A stretch of DNA of 64,000 nucleotides from Perlucidibaca sp. (GCA_023265995.1 JAHFSA010000001.1:310001-374000); one strand, 5' to 3'. Counted from the first letter of the stretch, positions 38,609-48,510 are shown. The notes: generated by a model from the letters alone, not told the origin. Made by a program: numbers and translations.

Positions 38609-39202
38609 ATGCAGGCAAGAATCGCGCAACTCTGCCAGGACAGCATGACCATGCTGTCCCGTCTGGCCGAGGAGCAATCCGACGTCATCGGGCAGGCCGC
38701 CATGATCATGGTCGACGCCCTGGTGCAGGAAAAGAAGCTGATCTGCTGCGGCAACGGAGCCTCCGGCGCCAATGCCCAGTCCTTCGTCAGCAAGCTGCTC
38801 AATCGCTTCGAGCACGAGCGCCCTGCCCTGCCGGCTCTGGCACTGGCGCCGGACAGCGTGACCCTGAGCGCGCTGGCCCAGGACAATCGCCTGACCGAGT
38901 CGTTCTCGCGCCCCTTCCTCGCCCTCGCCCATCCGGGCGACGTGCTGGTGGTGCTCTCGGCCACGGCTACCGCGGCCAACATCCAGTCCGTGATCACTGC
39001 CGCCCGCGAGCGCCAGTGCACGGTGATCGCCCTCACCGGCGGCAACGGCGGCGAAGTCAGCCGCCTGCTCGGCCCGCAGGATGTACTGATCCAGATTCCG
39101 GAATACCGCACCTACCGGGTGCACGAGGCACAGCTGTTTACATTGCACTGCTGCTGCGCGTTAATCGACACCGCACTGTTTGGAGACCCCGATCTTGTCT
39201 AA
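38609..39202 (+). CDS. SIS-domain protein, DiaA/GmhA-like
   Basis: CCGNGASGANAQSFVSKLLNRFE; LSATATAANIQSVITAARE; between yraN and dolP-like gene as in other Gammaproteobacteria. Confidence 0.85.
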   Translation: MQARIAQLCQDSMTMLSRLAEEQSDVIGQAAMIMVDALVQEKKLICCGNGASGANAQSFVSKLLNRFEHERPALPALALAPDSVTLSALAQDNRLTESFSRPFLALAHPGDVLVVLSATATAANIQSVITAARERQCTVIALTGGNGGEVSRLLGPQDVLIQIPEYRTYRVHEAQLFTLHCCCALIDTALFGDPDLV

Positions 39203-39821
39203 GCCCATCACACCCCGCCTGCGTCTCGCCCTTGTGGCCGGACTTTCCGCCTCACTGCTCACGCTCACGGGCTGCAACACGCTGGCCGAATGGGGTGTGG
39301 GTCCGTCCATTTCGGATCCCGGCACGCGCACCACGGCTCTGCGCCTGACCGACATGAATCTGGCCCAGGCCATCCGCCGCGACATCTATCGTGACATTCC
39401 CGCCGCCCGCGACTCCCGCATCGAAGTGATCGCGTTCTATCAGTCCGTGCTGCTGCTGGGCGAAGCCCAGACCCAGGAAATGAAGGACAGGATCGCCGCC
39501 ATCGCCCGCGCCTACCCGGACGTCCGCGTCGTGCACAACGAGCTGACCATCGGCCCGACACGCAGCACCTCGGGTCGCATCGGCGACGACATCCTGGAGC
39601 GCAAGGCCGGCTTCTCGCTGTTCTCCGCCGACGGCCTGCGCAGCAGCCAGGCTCGTGTCGCCGCCGTCAACGGCACGCTCTACCTGATGGGCAAGCTCAC
39701 CCAGCGCGAGACCGATCGCGCCATCGTGCGCCTGCAGGGGCTGGATGACGTGAAGCGCATCATCAAGATCGTGGACATTCTGCCGGAACCGGCGCAGGAA
39801 GCACCGGCGGCAGTCAACTGA
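39195..39821 (+). CDS. BON-domain outer-membrane lipoprotein (DolP/YraP-like)
   Basis: Lipobox LTLTGCNT; two BON domains; non-ATG start (TTG at 39195 or 39180). Confidence 0.88.
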   Translation: MSKPITPRLRLALVAGLSASLLTLTGCNTLAEWGVGPSISDPGTRTTALRLTDMNLAQAIRRDIYRDIPAARDSRIEVIAFYQSVLLLGEAQTQEMKDRIAAIARAYPDVRVVHNELTIGPTRSTSGRIGDDILERKAGFSLFSADGLRSSQARVAAVNGTLYLMGKLTQRETDRAIVRLQGLDDVKRIIKIVDILPEPAQEAPAAVN

Positions 39822-39824
39822 GAC

Positions 39825-40259
39825 TTACTTGACCACGCGCAGGGAGGGTCGCGGCTTGCGATCCGCCCCGCTGGCCCGGCCTATGGGCGTGACCGTGCCG
39901 ACCCCGGTCGTCACCGGTTCAGGCTCCGGCTCCGGCGGCGTGTACTCGTCGGCATCGAAGAACAGCCCTTCGCCATTCTCGCGGGCATAAATGCCCAGCA
40001 CCGCCGGTATCGGCACCTTCACCCACTGCGGCTGACCGCCGAAGCGCGCCGAGAAACTCAGCTCGTCATTGCCCAGCAGCAGGTCACGCACCGCGGACGG
40101 ACTGATGTTGAGGACGATCTTGCCATCCTCGACAAAACCCCTCGGCACCTCGGCGCCCGGCCATTCGGCATTGACCAGCAGATACGGTGTCCAGCGGCGA
40201 TCGACAATCCACTCGTGAATTGCGCGGATGAAATACGGACGCGTTCCGGTCAGGGCCAT
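39825..40259 (-). CDS. sspB: ClpXP protease specificity-enhancing factor
   Basis: RPYFIRAIHEWIVDRRWTPYLLVNAEWPGAEVP; C-terminal LRVVK tail; adjacent to sspA. Confidence 0.95.
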   Translation of the reverse strand: MALTGTRPYFIRAIHEWIVDRRWTPYLLVNAEWPGAEVPRGFVEDGKIVLNISPSAVRDLLLGNDELSFSARFGGQPQWVKVPIPAVLGIYARENGEGLFFDADEYTPPEPEPEPVTTGVGTVTPIGRASGADRKPRPSLRVVK

Positions 40260-40264
40260 CAGGC

Positions 40265-40876
40265 TCAACCTCCGCGTCGCATGTCGCGTTCGACATCGGT
40301 CAGGCTGGCGATGAAGCCGTCACGACGGAAAACACGATCCATGTACTTCAGCAGGCCACGGCAGGAGCGCTCGGGCAGCTCGATCTCCAGCACCGGCAGA
40401 CGCCAGAGTATGGGCGCCAGCATGCAGTCGAGCAGCGAGAACTCGTCGCTCATGAAGAAGTCTTTCTCGTTGAAGATGGGCGCCACGGTCACCAGACCGT
40501 CACGCAGCTCCTTGCGCGCCTTCAGCACGGCAGCCTCCCTGGCCTTGCCGGACAGCAGCAGGTCGACCAGCGCACTCCAGTCACGCTCGATGCGATACGC
40601 CAGCAGGCGCGCCTGCGCCCTGGCCACCGGATAGACAGGCAGCAGCGGCGGATGCGGGAAGCGCTCGTCGAGGTACTCCATCATGATCTTGGTCTCGAAC
40701 AGCGAGAGCTCGCGATCAACCAGGATCGGCAGTTCGTTGTAGGGATTGAGGTCGGCCAGGTCGGGCGGGCGATTGCCGGCATGGACGTTGACCACGTCGA
40801 CGGAAACCCCTTTTTCGGCCAGCACGATGCGTACGCGGTGGCTGTAGTGGTCCCCCGCATCCGAATAGAAAGTCAT
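40265..40876 (-). CDS. sspA: Stringent starvation protein A
   Basis: MTFYSDAGDHYSHRVRIVLAEKGV, GST-fold; adjacent to sspB. Confidence 0.95.
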   Translation of the reverse strand: MTFYSDAGDHYSHRVRIVLAEKGVSVDVVNVHAGNRPPDLADLNPYNELPILVDRELSLFETKIMMEYLDERFPHPPLLPVYPVARAQARLLAYRIERDWSALVDLLLSGKAREAAVLKARKELRDGLVTVAPIFNEKDFFMSDEFSLLDCMLAPILWRLPVLEIELPERSCRGLLKYMDRVFRRDGFIASLTDVERDMRRGG

Positions 40877-41009
40877 CGAAGCACGCCGTGTCACGGTTCC
40901 CATCTTGCTCCCCTCTCAAAACCTGCATAAAAGACAAAAGGGCGACACCCTGAAGTGCCCCCCTTATGTCGCCACTCAAGCGGCCCCGGAGTCGGGGCCG
41001 ACCTGCGTG

Positions 41010-41678
41010 TTATTTGATGTCCTTCCAGAATTCCTTGTTCAGGAGATAGACCGGAATGAACAGGATGCCCAGGAACAGCAGGACCCAGAAGCCCAGACGT
41101 TCGCGAGTGACACGGCTCGGTTCGGACAGATAGGTCATGAAGTTGACCAGATCGCCGACGGCAGCCTCGAACTCCTCCGGACCCAGCTCCTGCTCCAGCG
41201 GATCCAGCACGTGCGGCATGCCGACATCCTTGAAGACGCGGTTGTTGACGCCCCACGGACGCTTGTCATCCGGGTAGAAGTTGAGCAGGTAGGTGTAAAC
41301 CCAGTCCGGCGAACGGAAACGGGTTTCCAGCGAGAGGTCGGGCGGTGCATTGCCGAACCACTTGGCCTGATCCTTGTGATTGACCTTGGGGTCGATCGGA
41401 TCACCAATCTTGTCGGAAGCGAACATCATGTACTTCTCGACCAGCTTGGGATCAATGTCCAGATCCTGGGACATGCGCTCGTAACGCAGATACTTGGCGC
41501 TGTGGCAGCCCGAGCAGTAGCTCAGGAACAGCTTGGCGCCATTCTGCAGGGAAGCCTTGTCGTGCAGATTGACCGGAGCCTTTTCGCACTCGTGCAGCTC
41601 GCCACACTCGCCGCCTTCATTGGCAAAGGCGGCGATCGGTGCCAGCACCAGGCAGAGGGACAGAAGAAGCTTTTTCAT
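41010..41678 (-). CDS. petC: Ubiquinol-cytochrome c reductase, cytochrome c1
   Basis: CSGCHSAKYLRYERM heme motif, C-terminal TM anchor. Confidence 0.96.
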   Translation of the reverse strand: MKKLLLSLCLVLAPIAAFANEGGECGELHECEKAPVNLHDKASLQNGAKLFLSYCSGCHSAKYLRYERMSQDLDIDPKLVEKYMMFASDKIGDPIDPKVNHKDQAKWFGNAPPDLSLETRFRSPDWVYTYLLNFYPDDKRPWGVNNRVFKDVGMPHVLDPLEQELGPEEFEAAVGDLVNFMTYLSEPSRVTRERLGFWVLLFLGILFIPVYLLNKEFWKDIK

Positions 41679-42913
41679 CAGTGTGCCCCTCCGGTCACGC
41701 GATCAGGAACCGGCTTCACCGTTTCCATCGAGGTGTAGAACGGCATCAGCAGGAAGAACAGGAAGTAGGTGACCGACAGGATCTGCGCGAACACCGTCTT
41801 GATCGGATCGGACGGGGTGGCACCGAGGTAGCCCAGGCCGAGGAAGCTGACCACGAAGATCGCGAGCCAGATCTTGCTCTGCGTGCCCTTGTACTTGATC
41901 GACTTCACCGGGCTCTTGTCCAGCCACGGCAGGACAAAGAGGACGGCGATCGAGGCGCCCATGGCGATGACGCCACCGAGCTTGGACGGCACGGCGCGGA
42001 GAATCGCGTAGAACGGCGTGTAGTACCAGACCGGCGCGATGTGCGGCGGGGTCTTGAGGCCGTTGGCCGGCTCGAAGTTCGGCTTCTCGAGGAAGTAACC
42101 GCCACCATCCGGGAAGAAGAAGATCACGGCAGCAAACACGGCCAGGAAGACCACGATGCCGACCAGGTCGTGCACGGTGTAGTACGGGTGGAACGGAATG
42201 CCGTCGAGCGGGATGCCGTTCTCGTCCTTGACCTTCTTGATGTCGACGCCATCCGGGTTGTTCGAACCGACGTGATGCAGAGCGACCAGGTGCATGAACA
42301 CCAGGGCGACCAGCACCAGCGGAATGGCAACCACGTGCAGGGCGAAGAAGCGGTTCAGGGTGATGCCGGAGATCAGAAAGTCGCCACGCACCCAGGTGAC
42401 CAGATCATCACCAACCAGCGGCACGGCGCCGACCAGGTTGAGAATGACCTGTGCGCCCCAGTAGGACATGTTGCCCCAGGGCAGCAGGTAGCCGAAGAAG
42501 CCTTCCGCCATGAGCGCCAGGTAGATGGCCATGCCGAACAGCCAGACCAGCTCGCGCGGCTTCTTGTAGGAGCCGTAGAGCAGACCGCGGAACATGTGCA
42601 GATAGACCACGACGAAGAAGGCCGAGGCACCGGTGGAGTGCATGTAGCGCAGCAGCCAGCCGTACTCGACGTCACGCATGATGTATTCGACGGAGTCGAA
42701 CGCGCCCTCGCCAGAGGGGTTGTAGGACATGGTCAGCCAGATGCCGGTGACGAGCTGGTTGACCAGCACGATCATGGACAGCACGCCGAAGAAGTACCAG
42801 AAGTTGAAGTTCTTCGGGGCGTAGTACTTCGACATGTGATATTCGTAGGTTTCGGTGGCGGGGAAACGCGCATCCACCCAACCCATGACACTCTTGAAGA
42901 CTTTTTCCATCAC
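41678..42913 (-). CDS. petB: Ubiquinol-cytochrome c reductase, cytochrome b
   Basis: NFWYFFGVLSMIVLVNQLVTGIWLTMSYNPS; RRFF-like and PEW-like motifs; polytopic. Confidence 0.97.
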   Translation of the reverse strand: MMEKVFKSVMGWVDARFPATETYEYHMSKYYAPKNFNFWYFFGVLSMIVLVNQLVTGIWLTMSYNPSGEGAFDSVEYIMRDVEYGWLLRYMHSTGASAFFVVVYLHMFRGLLYGSYKKPRELVWLFGMAIYLALMAEGFFGYLLPWGNMSYWGAQVILNLVGAVPLVGDDLVTWVRGDFLISGITLNRFFALHVVAIPLVLVALVFMHLVALHHVGSNNPDGVDIKKVKDENGIPLDGIPFHPYYTVHDLVGIVVFLAVFAAVIFFFPDGGGYFLEKPNFEPANGLKTPPHIAPVWYYTPFYAILRAVPSKLGGVIAMGASIAVLFVLPWLDKSPVKSIKYKGTQSKIWLAIFVVSFLGLGYLGATPSDPIKTVFAQILSVTYFLFFLLMPFYTSMETVKPVPDRVTGGAH

Positions 42914-43506
42914 GCAGCTCCCTTGTCGACGCCGATGACGAGGACCTTGTCGCTTTCGTACTTGTGCGGCGGCACGACCAGGTTCAGCGGCGCCGGAACA
43001 CCCTTGTAGACGCGACCAGCCAGGTCATAGCGGGAACCGTGGCACGGGCAGAAGAAGCCGCCCAGCCAGGTGGAGCCGAGGTCGGCCGGAGCGATTTCCG
43101 GACGGAACAGCGGCGAGCAGCCGAGATGGGTGCAGATGCCGGTGAGCACCGAGTACTCAGGCTTGATCGAACGCCACTGATTCTTGGCGTATTCAGGCTG
43201 CTGATCCACTTCGTCGGAATTCGGGTCACGCAGCTCGTCTTCGACCTTTTTCAGGCCGGCCAGCATCTCCGGAGTGCGGCGCACGACCCAGACAGGCTTG
43301 CCACGCCATTCGAAGACAGCACGCTGTCCGAGCTCGAGCTGACTGATGTCTGCCGTGACGGGCGCGCCGGCGGCCTTGGCCTTGGCGCTGGGATTCCAGG
43401 ACTTCACAAAGGGAACAGCAGCGGCTGCGACGCCCACAGCGCCTATAGCTGCTGTGGCACCAATCAACAGGCGCCGGCGTTCCACGTTCACGCCGTCAGT
43501 ACTCAT
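42910..43506 (-). CDS. petA: Ubiquinol-cytochrome c reductase Rieske iron-sulfur subunit
   Basis: CTHLGCSP and CPCHGSRYD cluster-binding boxes; Tat-type N-terminus. Confidence 0.97.
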   Translation of the reverse strand: MSTDGVNVERRRLLIGATAAIGAVGVAAAAVPFVKSWNPSAKAKAAGAPVTADISQLELGQRAVFEWRGKPVWVVRRTPEMLAGLKKVEDELRDPNSDEVDQQPEYAKNQWRSIKPEYSVLTGICTHLGCSPLFRPEIAPADLGSTWLGGFFCPCHGSRYDLAGRVYKGVPAPLNLVVPPHKYESDKVLVIGVDKGAA

Positions 43507-43716
43507 TGACGCACTCTCCGAATCAGCTTTGGGCCACCGGCGGCAAGGCTGGAAACAACACCCCGGTGGAGCTTGAAAAAAGCCCACTAATGGTAATGAA
43601 ATCAACTTGGGGTGACAAGGCGGGCACTAGCCGGGAAGGCCAATATTCATGCGGCTTCGTGCCACTTCGAGGAAACCGTCGAAGCGCGATCCGACGAGTG
43701 ACCGGCCAAATAAAAC

Positions 43717-43745
43717 AAAGGCCCGTGAGCGAACTCACGAGCCTT
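43717..43745 (-). terminator. Rho-independent terminator downstream of tRNA-Gln
   Basis: Minus strand AAAGGCTCGTGAG-TTCG-CTCACGGGCCTTTGTTTTATTT. Confidence 0.85.
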
Positions 43746-43750
43746 TGGAT

Positions 43751-43824
43751 TGGCTGGGGAACTAGGATTCGAACCTAGACAGACGGTGTCAGAGACCGTA
43801 GTCCTACCGTTAGACGATTCCCCA
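43751..43824 (-). tRNA. tRNA-Gln (anticodon CTG)
   Basis: Reverse complement TGGGGAATCGTCTAACGGTAGGACTACGGTCTCTGACACCGTCTGTCTAGGTTCGAATCCTAGTTCCCCAGCCA, loop CTCTGAC. Confidence 0.95.
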
Positions 43825-43854
43825 AAACTTGCAGCCCCGCCAGGGCTCCAGCGA

Positions 43855-44241
43855 TTAACGCTTGGAGTACTGGGGACGCTTGCGAGCCTTGCGGAGGCCG
43901 AGCTTCTTGCGCTCGACTTCACGGGCATCGCGAGTCACGAAGCCGGCCTTGCGCAGCGGCGACTTCAGTTCTTCGTTGTATTCGACCAGAGCACGGGTGA
44001 TGCCGTGACGAATGGCGCCAGCCTGGCCACCAATGCCACCGCCAGCGACGGTGACCTTGATGTCGAACTTGTTCAGCAGCTCAACCAGCTCCAGCGGCTG
44101 ACGAACAACCATGCGGGCGGTTTCGCGGCCGAAGTAGACGTCCAGCGGGCGATCATTGACAACAATGTTGCCAGTGCCGGCGCTGATGAAGACGCGGGCG
44201 GTTGCAGTCTTGCGACGGCCGGTTCCGTAATTCGTAGTCAT
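43855..44241 (-). CDS. rpsI: 30S ribosomal protein S9
   Basis: [14 protein letters not shown] ... [14 protein letters not shown]. Confidence 0.98.
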   Translation of the reverse strand: MTTNYGTGRRKTATARVFISAGTGNIVVNDRPLDVYFGRETARMVVRQPLELVELLNKFDIKVTVAGGGIGGQAGAIRHGITRALVEYNEELKSPLRKAGFVTRDAREVERKKLGLRKARKRPQYSKR

Positions 44242-44251
44242 TCTAGAATGC

Positions 44252-44680
44252 TCAGATGTTCAGTTCTTGCGGCTGCTGTGCGGCGTGCGGGTGGGTTGCA
44301 CCAGCGTACACCTTCAGCTTGCTCAGCATGTCGCGACCCAGCGGGCCCTTCGGCAGCATGCCACGGACAGCGATTTCGAGCGGAGCTTCGGGGCGGTGAG
44401 CCACCAGCTTCTCGAAATTGACGCCCTTGATGCCACCCGGGAAACCGGTGTGGTGCCAGTACATCTTGGCAGCAGCCTTGTTGCCGGTGACAGCCACCTT
44501 CTCGGCGTTCACGACGACGATGTAATCGCCGGTGTCCACGTGCGGGGTGAATTCCGGCTTGTGCTTGCCGCGCAGACGACGGGCAATTTCGGACGCCAGG
44601 CGACCGAGCGTCTTGCCGCTGGCATCGACGACGAACCAGTCGCGCTTCACGGCTTCAGGCTTGGCACTGAAAGTCTTCAT
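44252..44680 (-). CDS. rplM: 50S ribosomal protein L13
   Basis: [41 protein letters not shown]. Confidence 0.98.
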   Translation of the reverse strand: MKTFSAKPEAVKRDWFVVDASGKTLGRLASEIARRLRGKHKPEFTPHVDTGDYIVVVNAEKVAVTGNKAAAKMYWHHTGFPGGIKGVNFEKLVAHRPEAPLEIAVRGMLPKGPLGRDMLSKLKVYAGATHPHAAQQPQELNI

Positions 44681-44694
44681 GTCAACTTGCCTTC

Positions 44695-44720
44695 AAAAAT
44701 CAGGTTTGGCGACCACCTGA
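44695..44720 (-). promoter_or_regulatory. Hairpin plus U-tract in rplM leader
   Basis: Minus strand TCAGGT-GGTCGCCAA-ACCTGATTTTTG about 15 nt upstream of the rplM start. Confidence 0.5.
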
Positions 44721-44910
44721 CATCCAGGCCGCCGCAATGAGGTCGCGAATAGTACCCAAGGAGTTCCACCTTGGCAACGCCTGACCGAAGAAATTTTCCG
44801 CTTCCGGCCGGAGCGCTGATTTTATGCACAACCGTTTGTGTAGCTGTTCCCGCAGGAGCCCTGCTCTCGCAGAAGCAGGCCCCGGCTTGCGCCGGAGCCC
44901 GCCGGCACAC

Positions 44911-46050
44911 TCAGACCAGGGCGCGGGCGATGATGCCCTTCATGATCTCGTTGGTGCCGCCGTAGATGCGCTGCACGCGGCAGTCCGCCCACATGCGGGT
45001 GATCGGGTACTCCCACATGTAGCCATAGCCGCCAAAGAGCTGGACGCATTCGTCCAGAACCTCGAACTGCAGATCGGTTACCCAGTATTTTGCCGCAGCT
45101 GCACTGGGAATATCCAGCTTCTTCTGCAAGTGCAGCTCGATGCAGCGATCGACATAGGTGCGAGCCACCTCGGTCTTGGTGTGCAGCTCGGCCAGCTTGT
45201 ACTGGGTGTTCTGGAAATCCGCCACGCGCTTGCCGAAGGCCTTGCGCTCGCGCACGTACTCCAGAGTCAGCGCCAGCGCACCCTCCATCATGGCGACACC
45301 GTTGACGGCGATGCCGAGGCGCTCCTGCGGCAGCTCCTGCATGAGATAGATGAAGCCCATGCCCTCGGCACCGATGAGGCTCTCCTTGGGCAGCTTGACG
45401 TCATTGAAGAACAGCTCGGAGGTGTCCTGCGCCTTCATGCCGGCCTTGTGCAGGTTGCGGCCGCGCTCGAAGCCCGGCATGCCGCGCTCGACCACGAACA
45501 GGGAGATGCCCTTGGCACCCTGGGTCGGGTCGGTCTTGGCGACGACAATGACGATATCGGCCATCTGGCCGTTGGTGATGAAGGTCTTGGAGCCGTTGAG
45601 CAGGTAGTGGTCACCCTTGTCGATGGCCGTGGTCTTCACCGCCTGCAGGTCGGAACCGCCACCCGGCTCGGTCATGGCGATGGCGCCGATGAGTTCGCCG
45701 GAGACCATCTTCGGCAGATACTTCTGCTTCATTTCCTCGGAGCCGTAATGCTCGATGTACGGCGCCACGATGTCGGTGTGCAGACCCCAGCCTATGCCGG
45801 TCAGGCCGGCACGGGAGATCTCCTCCATGACAATGATGGAATACAGATAGTCGGCGCCCGGTCCGCCGTACTGCTCGGGCACAGTCGGGCACAGGAAGCC
45901 GTTGGCGCCGGCCTTTTCCCAGAGCTCGCGGGAAACCTGGCCATCCTCTTCCCACTGGGCGTGATGGGGAGCGGCCTCCTTTTCAAGGAACTTGCGCAGA
46001 ATGTCACGAAAGCCTTCGTGATCGGAATTGAACAGGGTACGGGGAATCAT
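44911..46050 (-). CDS. Acyl-CoA dehydrogenase
   Basis: IAMTEPGGGSDLQAVKTTA; YVDRCIELH...QLFGGYGYMWEYPITRMWADCRVQRIYGGTNEIMK. Confidence 0.95.
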   Translation of the reverse strand: MIPRTLFNSDHEGFRDILRKFLEKEAAPHHAQWEEDGQVSRELWEKAGANGFLCPTVPEQYGGPGADYLYSIIVMEEISRAGLTGIGWGLHTDIVAPYIEHYGSEEMKQKYLPKMVSGELIGAIAMTEPGGGSDLQAVKTTAIDKGDHYLLNGSKTFITNGQMADIVIVVAKTDPTQGAKGISLFVVERGMPGFERGRNLHKAGMKAQDTSELFFNDVKLPKESLIGAEGMGFIYLMQELPQERLGIAVNGVAMMEGALALTLEYVRERKAFGKRVADFQNTQYKLAELHTKTEVARTYVDRCIELHLQKKLDIPSAAAAKYWVTDLQFEVLDECVQLFGGYGYMWEYPITRMWADCRVQRIYGGTNEIMKGIIARALV

Positions 46051-46123
46051 CTGGGTCTCCAGCATGGTGATTTATGCGGGAGACCCCGGACGCGTCACGC
46101 CCGGGGAAGCAGAGCAGCAACGC

Positions 46124-47242
46124 TCAGGGGCGGTGTTCGCGCGCGAGATACTCCCGCGACTGCATTTCCTGCAGACGGCTTTGCGTCCGCTGGAACTCGA
46201 AGTTCAACCGACCCTGGTCATACAGCTCGAGGATCGGGCTTGCCGCCGACACGATCAGCTTCACGCCCCGGTCGTAGAACTCGTCAACCAGGTTGATGAA
46301 GCGGCGCGCCGCATCGTCATTGTGCGCACCCATGTCCGGCACATCGGCCAGCAGCACCGTGTGGTACTCGCGGGCAATCTCGATGTAGTCATGGGCACTG
46401 CGGGGCTTTTCGCAAAGCTCGGCGAAGCGGCACCAGAGCACGTCGTCGGTGCGGGCGATAACCTCGACTGAACGGTCATTAATGTCAAGTGCACCGTCGA
46501 GAACGCTGAGCCCGAAAGACAGCTCATCGAAGCTGCGTCGCAGGGAGGCCTCGGCCTGGGCGTCGAGCGGGCTGTGGTAGAGCTCGGCCTGCTCGAGCAC
46601 GCGCAGACGGTAATCGACACCGGAGTCGACGTTGAGCACATCGCAGTACTGCTTGACCATGGCGATGGCTGGCAGGAAACGCTGGCGCTGCAGGCCGTTC
46701 TCGTAAAGCCGGTCAGGCACGATGTTGGAGGTCGCCACCAGGGTCACGCCACGCTCGAACAGGCGCTCGAAGAGGCCACCGAGGATCATGGCGTCGCCGA
46801 TGTCGGTGACGAAGAACTCGTCGAAGCAGATCACCACGGCATCCTTGTGGATGCGTTCGGCCACCGCCGTGAGCGGATCCTTGATGCCCTGGAGCGCGGT
46901 CAGCTCCTTGTGCACATGCTGCATGAAGCGATGAAAATGGATGCGCAGCTTGCGCCGGAACGGCAGCGACTCGTAGAAGAGATCCATGAGATAGGTCTTG
47001 CCGCGCCCCACCCCGCCCCAGAGATACAGGCCCTGGGCCGGTGTCTTCTGGCGCTTGATCTCGCGCAGGCGGGCCGGGCCGCGCACGGTCTGCGCCTTCC
47101 GGAAGCGCTCGATGAGGGCATCATGAACGTCATTCAGCGCACGCACGGCATCGCGCTGGGCATCGTCGTGCTGGAAGCCGTTGCGTTGAAGGTCGATCTG
47201 GTAGCGCTGCACCGGATTCATCGGAAGCACCAACTCAGTCAT
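46124..47242 (-). CDS. zapE: Cell division protein ZapE (AFG1-like ATPase)
   Basis: GLYLWGGVGRGKTYLMDLFYESLP, ICFDEFFVTDIGDAMILGGL. Confidence 0.95.
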   Translation of the reverse strand: MTELVLPMNPVQRYQIDLQRNGFQHDDAQRDAVRALNDVHDALIERFRKAQTVRGPARLREIKRQKTPAQGLYLWGGVGRGKTYLMDLFYESLPFRRKLRIHFHRFMQHVHKELTALQGIKDPLTAVAERIHKDAVVICFDEFFVTDIGDAMILGGLFERLFERGVTLVATSNIVPDRLYENGLQRQRFLPAIAMVKQYCDVLNVDSGVDYRLRVLEQAELYHSPLDAQAEASLRRSFDELSFGLSVLDGALDINDRSVEVIARTDDVLWCRFAELCEKPRSAHDYIEIAREYHTVLLADVPDMGAHNDDAARRFINLVDEFYDRGVKLIVSAASPILELYDQGRLNFEFQRTQSRLQEMQSREYLAREHRP

Positions 47243-47930
47243 GCACTGACTCCTGCAAACCCGCACCGACCCAGTCCTTGAGCTCGGACAGGCGGCCATG
47301 AAAGAAATGTCCGGCGCCGGGCAGCACCCGGATGTCCAGCGCCTGCGGCTGCGCCGCCAGCCAGTCGCGGATGGCCGACGGATCGACCACCTCGTCGGCA
47401 TCACCATAAATGACACGCGTGCCGGCCTGCAGCTCATGACCGACCAGCGGAAAGCGGGTCACCGGCGGTGCCACCAGCAGCAATTGTCGCCCCTGCCAGC
47501 CGGCGGCGAGAGCGCGCGGCCAGGCCGAAGCGGCGACAAAGGAGCCGAAGGAAAAGCCGGCCAGCACCAGACGTTCGGCGCCGAGCTGCTGCCGCGCCCA
47601 GGCCAGCACGGCCAGCAGGTCATCCTGCTCGCCCATGCCGTGATCATAGACGCCCTCGCTGGCACCCACGCCACGGAAGTTGAAACGTATGGTGGTCAGC
47701 CCCTGGTCGCGACATGCCCGGTGCAGGGTGAAAACCACCTTGTTGTCGAGGCTGCCACCCATGAGCGAGTGCGGATGGCAGATGATTGCGACAGACGTCG
47801 GAAAATTCGTGCCCGCCACCGCCGCCTCCGGCACACTCAGCACCGCCTGCAGCGCGCCGGCCGGGCCGGCAATGGTCACACGATGGTCACCCGAGGTGAT
47901 GAGCTTGTCAGGGCTGGTTGCCGGCTTCAT
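47235..47930 (-). CDS. Alpha/beta hydrolase
   Basis: ICHPHSLMGGSLDNKVV, FNFRGVGASEGVYDHG, AGFSFGSFVA nucleophile elbow, GAGHFFHG. Confidence 0.92.
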   Translation of the reverse strand: MKPATSPDKLITSGDHRVTIAGPAGALQAVLSVPEAAVAGTNFPTSVAIICHPHSLMGGSLDNKVVFTLHRACRDQGLTTIRFNFRGVGASEGVYDHGMGEQDDLLAVLAWARQQLGAERLVLAGFSFGSFVAASAWPRALAAGWQGRQLLLVAPPVTRFPLVGHELQAGTRVIYGDADEVVDPSAIRDWLAAQPQALDIRVLPGAGHFFHGRLSELKDWVGAGLQESVHD

Positions 47931-48048
47931 GGTTTCATGCTCGTTTCGGCCCTTCCGCTCGGGCGCGGGCAAATGTTATAGATAGTCCGAGCGCACGCCA
48001 ACGGCGACCGCACGCGCTCCCGGACAACTTCCGGACTGGAGAGTACAC

Positions 48049-48510
48049 ATGACTGTTTTGCTGTATCTGCTGGTATTCCTGCTCGGCGCCGCCGCCGGCG
48101 TCCTTTATGCCAAGAAGCAGATACCCGACCATCGCGTGAAGGAACTGGAAACCCTCCTGCACGACCTGCAAGGCCGCCACGAGCGCTACCAGCGTGATGT
48201 CAGCGACCATTTCGAGCAGACCGCCAGCCTGGTCAACGACCTGACCCAGCGCTACCGCGACGTCCATGAGCATCTGGTGCAAGGCGCGCAGACCCTGTGC
48301 GACGACCCCAAGCGCCATCGCGACGAGAACCCGGCACGCGCCTTCGGCAGCCTCGAAGGCCCCGCCGGCGCACCGGCGAGCGCTCCGGTCTATGCACCTT
48401 ATTCGCGCCTCGAGGATCACGAGCTGGGCGGTTTCGAGCCGCCGCGTGACTACGCCACCAAGAACCCCGCCGACAAGGGCACTCTCGACGAGCGCTTCGG
48501 CTTCAAGTGA
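48049..48510 (+). CDS. zapG: YhcB/DUF1043 (ZapG) family protein
   Basis: Single N-terminal TM followed by coiled coil (KELETLLHDLQGRHERYQRDVSDHFEQTASLVNDLTQRYRDVHEHL). Confidence 0.88.
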   Translation: MTVLLYLLVFLLGAAAGVLYAKKQIPDHRVKELETLLHDLQGRHERYQRDVSDHFEQTASLVNDLTQRYRDVHEHLVQGAQTLCDDPKRHRDENPARAFGSLEGPAGAPASAPVYAPYSRLEDHELGGFEPPRDYATKNPADKGTLDERFGFK

